NCBI GenBank assembly: GCA_034433995.1
Contig: DAOTZU010000286.1
Span: forward strand, 1-16,465
Reading direction: 5' to 3'
Length of the DNA stretch: 16,465 nucleotides
From: DAOTZU01 sp034433995
Lineage (GTDB): Bacteria > Chloroflexota > Anaerolineae > UBA1429
The notes under the pieces were generated by a model. The model was not told where the DNA came from, did not search any database, and worked only from the letters and a program-made list of their open reading frames with translations. Made by a program: the position numbers and the translations under genes. The stretch's first letter is position 1. The number at the start of each line of letters is the position of its first letter. Below, piece by piece: positions 1 through 5,548 of this stretch.

Positions 1-132
1 GACCGCCGGGTTGGGCAGGGCGGTGAACTGCATCGTCTCGCTATCCACTAGCACAAAGTAGGGGCAGCGGCCAAAGACAGGGCTGACCGGGGCCTCCAGA
101 TGGTTATCTGTACTGCTGATCGCCACTTTCAT
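1..132 (-). CDS. NifX/NafY-type FeMo-cofactor-family protein (3' end outside window)
   Basis: Only the first 44 codons are in the window. The N-terminus (MKVAISSTDNHLEAPVSPVF, then GRCPYFVLVD) is the first strand and the conserved FGR-x-PYF turn of the dinitrogenase iron-molybdenum cofactor domain (NifX/NafY/NifB-C-terminal type). Such proteins bind FeMo-co precursors or, in the orange-protein group, Mo-Cu clusters. The ATG is preceded by AGGAGG seven to twelve bases upstream, so the start is secure. It follows the zinc-ribbon gene after about 104 nt on the same strand and is probably the fifth gene of the PadR-led operon. It is a second, diverged relative of the protein at 1571-1972. The C-terminal part cannot be seen, so cluster ligands cannot be judged. 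Confidence 0.8.
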   Translation of the reverse strand, partial: MKVAISSTDNHLEAPVSPVFGRCPYFVLVDSETMQFTALPNPAV

Positions 133-236
133 AACGCGAGCCTCCTCCTGAGGGATTGGATTTCACTTGCTTCCGTTGCCATGGCACATTTCCCCCGCCG
201 CACGGGAGCAAGAACAAGCTCATGGATGTCGGTGTC

Positions 237-446
237 CTACTCACGTACCATTCTCGTGCCGCATTGTGGGCATTTCTTCTGGTAGCAGGGCACACCCCGC
301 TGGTGCGGTTCGCGGTAGCCGCAATTCGGGCAGACGCAATCCCCGCCTGGCCCCGCAGCCTGGGGGCCGCCCATCCTACCTGGGCCTTGCCCACGCCCTA
401 CGCCACTTCCACGGCCTGCGCCTCGCAAAGAGAATAGTGGACTCAT
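237..446 (-). CDS. Small zinc-ribbon protein of the Mrp/NifX neighbourhood
   Basis: This is a 69-residue protein. Residues 8-36 are a Gly/Arg/Pro-rich low-complexity stretch. The C-terminal half carries C37, C39, C42, C54, C59 and C62, with C39-x2-C42 and C59-x2-C62 forming a probable zinc ribbon or rubredoxin-like knuckle (CPNCGY...KKCPQCGTRM). Short proteins with a Gly-rich head and this tail commonly sit beside Mrp ATPases and NifX-type proteins; their biochemical role is not known to me. The ATG overlaps the TGA of the Mrp gene (ATGA), implying translational coupling, and an AAAAAAGGAGGT ribosome-binding site lies in the end of the Mrp gene. A metal- or cluster-handling accessory role is inferred from context. 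Confidence 0.75.
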   Translation of the reverse strand: MSPLFSLRGAGRGSGVGRGQGPGRMGGPQAAGPGGDCVCPNCGYREPHQRGVPCYQKKCPQCGTRMVRE

Positions 447-1549
447 GGGACCTCCTTTTTTCTGTTTTCTGTGCTCATGTCGCTCGCGAGTTCGTGGTCT
501 GCCTTGTGCATGGTGCCTTGTAGTAGCAGCGCCGCGATCTCGCTAAACACCGGTTGGACATAGTGCTCGATCTCCCCCTGATCACACAACTCGGCGATGT
601 GAGGATCGAGGGGGATACGCCCCAGCACAGGGATACGCAATGGTTCGCATATCGCGGCGATGTGGCTCGGCCCAAAGAGGGCGAACTGCTCTCCGCAACG
701 AGGGCAGATGGCATAACTCATGTTCTCCACCACGCCCAGAATGGGCACCTTGAGCTGCGCCGCCATGTGCGCCGCCTTGCGCACCACCATGCCGGCTAGG
801 TCCTGCGGTGAGGTGACCAGAATGATGCCGTTCAGTGGCAGGCTCTGCATCACCGTGAGGGGCACATCGGCCGTGCCGGGTGGCAGATCCACCAGGAGAT
901 AGTCCAGCGTGCCCCAGAAGACGTCACCCCAAAACTGCTTGACCGCCCCCGAGATCAGCGGCCCGCGCCAGATCACCGCGTCGTCTTCGTTGGGCAGCAA
1001 CAGATTGATGGACATGATGCGAATGCCCGTCTTGCTGCGCACGGGCGCGATGCCGACGGGTGAGCTCGTGGGCCGCTCGGTGAGGCCGAACATCTTGGGG
1101 ATGCTCGGCCCGGTGATGTCGGCATCGAGGATGCCCACGCGCCGCCCCGCCCGCGCCAGTTCCACCGCCAACATGCTGGTGACGAGGGACTTGCCCACTC
1201 CTCCCTTGCCGCTCATCACGGCAAAGACCTGGCCGATCTTGTTGAGATGGGCCGCCAACCCCTCCTGCTCCGCACTCTTGCCCAGGAGGCGCTTACGTTC
1301 CTCGGGCGTCATCTCGGTCAGTTCGATCTCGACCTCCGCCTCCGCATCCAGCGCCAGGATCGCCTCACGCACATCCTGGACGATGTCCTCCTTGAGCGGG
1401 CAAGCGAGGGTGGTCAAGGCCAGGGTGATGGCGACGGTTTGGTTCTGGATACCGATCTTCCTCACCATGCCCAGCGAGACCAGATCGCGCCCCAATTCAG
1501 GATCCTGCACATGGCCCAAAGCCTCGCGCACCTGCGTTTCGGTAAGCAA
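443..1549 (-). CDS. Mrp/NBP35-family iron-sulfur cluster carrier ATPase (ApbC-like)
   Basis: The product is 368 residues in cytosolic P-loop NTPase form. Residues 1-80 are a MIP18/DUF59-type domain (VQDPELGRDLVSLGMV, with ALTTLACPLKE near 45-54). Residues 107-340 are the Mrp ATPase: deviant Walker A GKGGVGKS at 114-121, Switch I-like DADITGPSIP near 142-151, LVDLPPGTAD near 219-228, and the cluster-binding CxxC at C282/C285. Proteins of this family hold a [4Fe-4S] cluster at the CxxC of a dimer and pass it to apo-proteins. The start is TTG at 1549, supported by GGAGGT a few bases upstream; no ATG fits. It lies about 20 nt after the NifX-type gene and overlaps the zinc-ribbon gene. The neighbours suggest the client is a metal-cluster protein of the NifX family. 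Confidence 0.93.
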   Translation of the reverse strand: MLTETQVREALGHVQDPELGRDLVSLGMVRKIGIQNQTVAITLALTTLACPLKEDIVQDVREAILALDAEAEVEIELTEMTPEERKRLLGKSAEQEGLAAHLNKIGQVFAVMSGKGGVGKSLVTSMLAVELARAGRRVGILDADITGPSIPKMFGLTERPTSSPVGIAPVRSKTGIRIMSINLLLPNEDDAVIWRGPLISGAVKQFWGDVFWGTLDYLLVDLPPGTADVPLTVMQSLPLNGIILVTSPQDLAGMVVRKAAHMAAQLKVPILGVVENMSYAICPRCGEQFALFGPSHIAAICEPLRIPVLGRIPLDPHIAELCDQGEIEHYVQPVFSEIAALLLQGTMHKADHELASDMSTENRKKEVP

Positions 1550-1570
1550 TGTGACCTCCAGCGTAAAGAT

Positions 1571-1972
1571 CTAGTGAAGCTTCTCCGGATGGTCTTGGAG
1601 CTGGCCCGCTAGGTAAGCTTGTACTGCCTGCTCCATATCGGCTATATCGGTGACCACCGGGGTGATGCCGCATTGCCGCATGCTCTGATAGGCGCCGGCG
1701 CCCATGCCCCGGCAGATCAAAACCTGGCAATCGCGGATGGCCTCGGCCATGCTCAGGTGCCGGTTATGGCTGGCCGCGTCCAGACCGTGGCCGGCGCCCG
1801 GCGTGCCATGCCCGCTTGCCTCCTGGGCGCTAAAATGCTGATGTCCCAGCTTGGGGCGCATCTCGCGATCCGTGATCTTGCCCTCTTCGATGGTAAAGAC
1901 CATATAGTAGGGCGCCCGGCCAAAGTGGGCGCTGATGGTGCGACCGTCGTCGGTGATGCAAGCGATTTTCAT
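1571..1972 (-). CDS. NifX/NafY-type cofactor-binding protein with His-rich insert
   Basis: This is a 133-residue protein of the dinitrogenase FeMo-cofactor family: first strand MKIACITDDGRTISAHFGRA, a PYYMVFTIEEGKI hairpin, and the C-terminal CQVLICRGMGAGAYQSM nucleotide-like fold. Between them residues 44-72 form an insert with H44, H46, H55, H62, H69 and H72, a likely metal site. I take the ATG at 1972, which matches the usual family N-terminus; ATGs at 1984 (adds MGVE) and at 2047 (overlaps padR) are possible in frame. It lies just after padR and before the Mrp gene, so it is co-transcribed with the ATPase that could deliver its cluster. Related orange proteins bind a Mo-Cu sulfide cluster, but which metal is bound here cannot be read from the sequence. 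Confidence 0.85.
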   Translation of the reverse strand: MKIACITDDGRTISAHFGRAPYYMVFTIEEGKITDREMRPKLGHQHFSAQEASGHGTPGAGHGLDAASHNRHLSMAEAIRDCQVLICRGMGAGAYQSMRQCGITPVVTDIADMEQAVQAYLAGQLQDHPEKLH

Positions 1973-2000
1973 CTCCACCCCCATCTTGTGGTTGGTTATC

Positions 2001-2411
2001 CTACCCCTGCGAAGGGGTCGTTTTGTGTGCTTGTTGGTGTTGGTCATAAGCTTCCAGGAAACGATGCAAGAGCTGGTCGGTGGCCCGCAGCTCCTCCACC
2101 AACGCCCGCAGATAGGCCTCGCCAGCCTCGGTCAGGGCATAGACCCGCCGAGGCGGGCCGGCGCTGGGCCCTACATCCGGAGTAGAGCTGACCATCCCCT
2201 TGGCCTCTAGGTCATAGAGGATGCGGTAGATGGCGCTGATATCGGCGGGATAGCTCTCCAGGCCAAGGCGCGCCAGGCCTTCGAGCAGGCCATAGCCGTG
2301 GGTGGGCGCCCAGTGCAGTAGCAACAGCAGGGCCGGCTCGAGAAACCGGCGAATGCGCCGTGGCTGCACCTCGCCCCATTCGCCGCGGAAACGATGTCGC
2401 CAAGGGGGCAT
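2001..2411 (-). CDS. PadR-family transcriptional regulator, first gene of the operon
   Basis: This 136-residue protein matches the PadR family. Residues 23-50 (EPALLLLLHWAPTHGYGLLE) carry the typical hydrophobic helix and HGY motif. The winged helix runs to about residue 96 (ISAIYRILYDLEAKGMV, then RRVYALTEAG), and a short C-terminal helix (about 97-125) serves for dimerisation, as in the small PadR subfamily. The N-terminal 20 residues are basic. The ATG follows AAAGGAGAAG. A strong promoter and an inverted repeat lie 20-70 nt upstream, so negative autoregulation is likely. The operon behind it is metal-cofactor related, so the inducer may be a metal, a redox signal or a small ligand. No Cys-rich metal sensor is evident in the protein. 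Confidence 0.9.
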   Translation of the reverse strand: MPPWRHRFRGEWGEVQPRRIRRFLEPALLLLLHWAPTHGYGLLEGLARLGLESYPADISAIYRILYDLEAKGMVSSTPDVGPSAGPPRRVYALTEAGEAYLRALVEELRATDQLLHRFLEAYDQHQQAHKTTPSQG

Positions 2412-2429
2412 GTCACACTTCTCCTTTAT

Positions 2430-2450
2430 CTATTTGTGATTTGCAAATAG
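2430..2450 (-). promoter_or_regulatory. Candidate PadR operator (inverted repeat)
   Basis: CTATTTG (2430-2436) and CAAATAG (2444-2450) are perfect inverted arms around a 7-nt spacer, and ATTTGCAAAT (2439-2448) is a second overlapping perfect palindrome. The site covers the predicted transcription start of the padR operon, just downstream of the -10 box, where a repressor would block initiation. That PadR is the binder is inferred from adjacency. Confidence 0.65.
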
Positions 2451-2479
2451 AATATAGCATAGATGCGTCAGCTTGTCAA
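2451..2479 (-). promoter_or_regulatory. Sigma-70-type promoter of the padR operon
   Basis: On the minus strand TTGACA (2479-2474) is followed by exactly 17 nt and TATATT (2456-2451). This matches the consensus -35 and nearly the consensus -10 at optimal spacing. The predicted start is near 2444, giving a leader of about 33 nt before padR. Confidence 0.8.
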
Positions 2480-2487
2480 GCGCTCGC

Positions 2488-2590
2488 CCGTCGGTTGGAA
2501 ACCGGCGTCTGCGGATGGTAAGCCCGCGCTGCGGGCTTGGCGGGCGGAGCCGTCGGATTGTATCCGACGGCGGCGGGCAAAGGCGGAGGG
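2488..2590. repeat. Three-hairpin repeat cassette, copy 1
   Basis: This ~103-nt unit is repeated at 2643-2745 with an offset of 155 nt and only two differences in the first ~90 positions. It contains a TTGGAAA-loop hairpin (imperfect in this copy), the hairpin AAGCCCGC-GCT-GCGGGCTT (2520-2538), and GCCGTCGGAT-TGT-ATCCGACGGC (2549-2571). The outer hairpins share their arm sequence. It looks like a REP/MITE-like mobile or structural repeat. Open reading frames across it are a by-product of the GC-rich repeat. Confidence 0.85.
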
Positions 2591-2642
2591 GGCGTTGGGG
2601 GCTTGGCTGGAGGCCGCCTGTCATTTTGGGCGGGCGTCTTTG

Positions 2643-2745
2643 CCGTCGGTTGGAAACCGACGGCTGCGGATGGTAAGCCCGCGCTGCGGGCTTGGCGGGC
2701 GGAGCCGTCGGATTGTATCCGACGGCGGCGGGCGAGGGCGGAGGC
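2643..2745. repeat. Three-hairpin repeat cassette, copy 2
   Basis: This is the second copy of the unit at 2488-2590. Here all three hairpins are perfect: GCCGTCGGTT-GGA-AACCGACGGC (2642-2664), AAGCCCGC-GCT-GCGGGCTT (2675-2693) and GCCGTCGGAT-TGT-ATCCGACGGC (2704-2726). The sequences after both copies also share a degenerate tail (TGATTTTGGGC-like here, TCATTTTGGGC-like after copy 1), so the real unit may be about 155 nt in tandem. Confidence 0.85.
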
Positions 2746-2817
2746 GGTGTGGGAGGCCTGGCCAGCATCGCCCCTGATTTTGGGCTGCTGTTTACAACGC
2801 TATCGCACATGTTCAGT

Positions 2818-2846
2818 TTGACGCTTTCTATTAATCGTAGTATGAT
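2818..2846 (+). promoter_or_regulatory. Sigma-70-type promoter upstream of the glycosyltransferase pair
   Basis: TTGACG (2818-2823), a 17-nt AT-rich spacer and TATGAT (2841-2846) form a near-consensus promoter. The start would be near 2853, about 180 nt before the first coding gene, leaving room for a structured leader. Confidence 0.7.
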
Positions 2847-2852
2847 GTAACC

Positions 2853-2958
2853 AGTTTGTTGGGAAGCACCGAGGCCCCCATAACCTGCCGCGCATGCGCG
2901 GTCGGCGAAGGGGGTGTTCTGTGTCCTGACCTGGTGGAGGATGGGGGTCCTTTTTCTT
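2853..2958 (+). ncRNA. Candidate structured leader or small RNA with terminator-like end
   Basis: The segment between the promoter and the glycosyltransferase gene can fold into a long stem. GGCCCCCAT (2873-2881) pairs with ATGGGGGTCC (2941-2950; one bulged T) and is followed by TTTTTCTT (2951-2958). Inside lie a perfect CCGCGCATGCGCGG hairpin (2888-2901) and a second GGGGG (2910-2914) that could compete for the same CCCCC. This suggests either an attenuated leader or a ~100-nt RNA with its own terminator. I looked for SRP, 6S and known riboswitch signatures and found none convincing. Confidence 0.35.
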
Positions 2959-3033
2959 GGGGAGCCTTCCAACAGGACCTTATCATGCTAGAGGCTGTGG
3001 CGTGAACGACCGCGGCCGGAGGGAAAGAGGCCC

Positions 3034-4143
3034 ATGCACATTGGCATAGATGCCCGGCTCACGCATTATCGGCAGGCGGGTATCAGCCAATATATTCTAC
3101 AGCTCATCGAAGGTCTCGCGCGTTGTGAGACGGAGGACCAATTCACCATCCTCCAGAGCTACAAAAGCAAAGAACCGCTCCTGCATCGCCCCAATTTCAA
3201 GCGGCGATTGCTTTTTACCCCCAGCCATCATCGCCTGGAGCAGTTTACGCTACCCATCGAGATCTCGCCCTTGCGGCTGGATCTGTTGCACAGCCCCGAC
3301 TTTATCCCGCCCTTGCGCCGTCCACGGAGCTGTGCCTCGGTGATCACCATCCATGACCTGGTCTTTATGCTCTATCCCCATTTTCTCACCAAGAAGGCCG
3401 CCCATTATTATGGCCAGATTGACCAGGCCGTCTTGCACACCGATGCCATCATCGCCGTCTCCCACGCGACCAAACAGGACATCATGCGCCTGTTGGGCGT
3501 GCCGGAGCGCAAGATCACCGTGATCCACGAGGCCGCCAGCCCCATCTACCGGCCCATCAAGTCGGAGGATGTGCGCGGGCGGGTGCGCGCCCGTTTTGGC
3601 ATCCATAGCCCTTTTCTCCTGTTCGTCAGCACCATCGAGCCCCGCAAGAACGTGCCCACCCTTTTGCGCGCTTTTCGCTGGCTGCTGGATCATTATCATC
3701 CGGCGGTTAAGCTGGTCCTGGCCGGCGAGAAGGGCTGGCTCTATGAGGACGTGATGCAATTGTTGGGCGAGCTCAAGCTCGAGGAGGAGGTCATCTTCCT
3801 GGGGCGCGTCTCTTCGGAGGAGCTGCTTTGGCTTTATAACGCGGCAGAGGTCTTGGTGGCCCCCTCCATCTATGAAGGTTTTGGCTTGACGCCGCTGGAG
3901 GCCATGGCCTGTGGCACGCCGGTGGTGGTGTCCAACGTCTCCGCCTTTCCGGAGGTGGTGGGGGATGCCGGCCTGTTGGTGGATCCCCACAACGTGGAGG
4001 AGCTGGCCATCGCCATCTGGCGCATCTTGGATGACCCCGATTTGCGCGCCAGCCTGGTGGAGAAGGGGCTGCGTCGTGCGGCGACTTTTTCCTGGGACAA
4101 GGCCGCCCAAGAGACTTTGGCCCTCTACCATAGCCTGGGCTAG
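3034..4143 (+). CDS. Glycosyltransferase, GT-B fold, GT4-like
   Basis: This 369-residue cytosolic or membrane-associated protein transfers a nucleotide-sugar residue, retaining configuration if the GT4 assignment holds. The N-terminus MHIGIDARLTHYRQAGISQY has the acceptor-side Gly-rich loop of GT4 enzymes. The ITIHDLVFMLYPHF segment near 105-118 and IIAVSHATKQDI follow. The donor domain begins near residue 195 with FLLFVSTIEPRKNV and carries the E-x7-E motif at E281/E289 (IYEGFGLTPLEAMACGTPVV). The ATG is preceded by a GGAGGGAAAGAGG region. The second glycosyltransferase begins 20 nt after its stop, so the two form an operon, probably for cell-surface polysaccharide or glycolipid. Donor and acceptor cannot be predicted. 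Confidence 0.92.
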   Translation: MHIGIDARLTHYRQAGISQYILQLIEGLARCETEDQFTILQSYKSKEPLLHRPNFKRRLLFTPSHHRLEQFTLPIEISPLRLDLLHSPDFIPPLRRPRSCASVITIHDLVFMLYPHFLTKKAAHYYGQIDQAVLHTDAIIAVSHATKQDIMRLLGVPERKITVIHEAASPIYRPIKSEDVRGRVRARFGIHSPFLLFVSTIEPRKNVPTLLRAFRWLLDHYHPAVKLVLAGEKGWLYEDVMQLLGELKLEEEVIFLGRVSSEELLWLYNAAEVLVAPSIYEGFGLTPLEAMACGTPVVVSNVSAFPEVVGDAGLLVDPHNVEELAIAIWRILDDPDLRASLVEKGLRRAATFSWDKAAQETLALYHSLG

Positions 4144-4163
4144 GCCCCGGCGGAAAGGACGCC

Positions 4164-5420
4164 ATGGTCGCCGTTCCCACCGCCCGCAAGCGCATCCTCT
4201 TTCTCACGCCGCAATTGCCCTTCCCCCCTGAACAGGGAACCGCGCTGCGCAACTATAACCTCATCGCACAGGTGGCGCGCCGGCATGACGTGGCCCTGTT
4301 GAGTTTCGGCGAGCCCTCCGCCGATCCCGGCCCCTTGGCCCAGCTCTGTCATCCTTTGTGCCTGGTGCCCGCCCCCCGGCGCACGCTGCGCCGGCGCCTG
4401 TGGGACCTGCTCCGCTCGCGCCGGCCCGATATGGCCCTGCGCCTAGCCTCCCCCGCCTATGCCGATGCCCTGCGCTCGTTGTTGCGGCAGGAATCCTTCG
4501 ATCTGATCCAGGTAGAGGGGCTGGAGATGGCGCCCTATGCCGAGCTGGTGCGAGGATGGCTGGGGCCGCGCGCGCCCAAGATGATCTTGGATGCCCATAA
4601 CGCCGAATACCTCCTCCAACGGCGCGCCCTGGAGACCGACCTGCGCCTGCCCGCCCGTTGGCCGGCGGCCCTCTACTCCTGGATCCAATGTCGCCGGCTG
4701 CGGGCTTTTGAAAGGGCAGCGTGCCGCCGGGCCGATGGTCTCGTGGCCGTCTCTGAGGCGGATGCTCAAGCCCTGAAGGCCCTGGATGACACCTTGCGTC
4801 CCCTGGTGGTGCCCAATGGCGTGGATCTGGAGCGCTACCATCCCGGCTTGCCCGATAGCCTGCCCTTGCACCATCCGGCGGTGGTGTTCACCGGCAAGAT
4901 GGACTTTCGTCCCAACGTGGATGCAGCGCTCTGGTTCTACCGGCGCTGTTGGCCGCTGGTGCGCCGGGCCGTGCCCGAGGCGCACTTTTACGTCGTGGGC
5001 AAACAGCCCCATCCGCGGCTGGCGTCCCTCCGGGCCGATCCCAGCGTCACCTTGACGGGCTATGTCCCCGATATCTTGCCTTACTTTGGCGGCGCCGATG
5101 TCTATGTGGCCCCATTGCGCATGGGCGGTGGCACGCGGCTGAAGATTCTGGAGGCCATGGCCGCCGGGCTGCCCCTGGTGAGCACGACCTTGGGCGCCGA
5201 GGGGATCGCCCTCATCCCTGGCGAACATGCCCTCCTGGCGGATACGCCGGCGCAGATGGCGGAGGCCGTCATCACGCTGTTGCGCGATGGCGCCCGGGCA
5301 AGAGTTTTGGGGATGGCGGCGCGGCGCTTTGTGGAGCTGCACTATTCTTGGGAAAAAATCGCGCCTCGGCTTGAGGCCCTCTATGCCGCCGCGGGTTGCT
5401 CCCCCGCTGCGCCAATCTAG
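4164..5420 (+). CDS. Glycosyltransferase, GT4-like, GGGTR-x-K variant
   Basis: This 418-residue GT-B enzyme has an N-terminal FLTPQLPFPPEQGTALRNY segment that is typical of the sugar-transferase group found in exopolysaccharide clusters. It continues with ILDAHNAEYLLQRRA, VSEADAQAL, and VVPNGVDLERYHP before the linker. The donor domain starts near residue 240 with VVFTGKMDFRPNVDA, then LTGYVPDILPYFGGADVYVAPL and GGGTRLKILEAMAAGLPLV. The second acid of the usual E-x7-E pair is present (E330), while the first position is Gly, as is normal for this GGGTR-x-K subgroup. The ATG follows GGAAAGGA. It is the downstream partner of the gene at 3034. The role is probably lipid- or surface-glycan assembly; the substrate is unknown. 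Confidence 0.9.
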   Translation: MVAVPTARKRILFLTPQLPFPPEQGTALRNYNLIAQVARRHDVALLSFGEPSADPGPLAQLCHPLCLVPAPRRTLRRRLWDLLRSRRPDMALRLASPAYADALRSLLRQESFDLIQVEGLEMAPYAELVRGWLGPRAPKMILDAHNAEYLLQRRALETDLRLPARWPAALYSWIQCRRLRAFERAACRRADGLVAVSEADAQALKALDDTLRPLVVPNGVDLERYHPGLPDSLPLHHPAVVFTGKMDFRPNVDAALWFYRRCWPLVRRAVPEAHFYVVGKQPHPRLASLRADPSVTLTGYVPDILPYFGGADVYVAPLRMGGGTRLKILEAMAAGLPLVSTTLGAEGIALIPGEHALLADTPAQMAEAVITLLRDGARARVLGMAARRFVELHYSWEKIAPRLEALYAAAGCSPAAPI

Positions 5421-5492
5421 GATGGTGACCAGCACATGGGGGCAAGCGAGGGTGGATAAATGGAAACTCTCCTGGCATTTCAAATTCCAGAT

Positions 5493-5510
5493 AGTATATC
5501 AGGATATACT
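5493..5510. promoter_or_regulatory. Candidate operator: perfect palindrome
   Basis: AGTATATC-AG-GATATACT is a perfect 8-bp inverted repeat with a 2-nt centre. It sits about 40 nt before the DUF6259-like gene in a short AT-rich island within GC-rich DNA. TATACT inside it could serve as a -10, but no good -35 is visible. It resembles a site for a dimeric repressor such as a GntR- or LacI-type regulator; no such regulator is encoded in the window. The rest of 5421-5548 shows no gene. Confidence 0.5.
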
Positions 5511-5548
5511 GAGTATCATGTATATTTTGCGCTGCTGCGGAGGTTCAC

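Noticed and set aside
1973..2047. N-terminal extension of the NifX-type protein from an ATG at 2047
   Set aside because: The added 25 residues are basic and unlike the family, and would overlap the end of padR by 47 nt; ATGs at 1984 or 1972 fit the family N-terminus.
2853..2958. SRP (4.5S-like) or 6S RNA on either strand
   Set aside because: The minus strand shows GGTCAGG, part of the SRP core, but the GGAA-type tetraloop and AGCAGCC partner are missing; no 6S-type central bubble is evident.
2430..2972. Open reading frames on both strands across the hairpin cassettes, up to 180 codons
   Set aside because: They follow the 155-nt repeat periodicity, have low-complexity Pro/Arg-rich composition, no ribosome-binding site, and clash with two good promoters.
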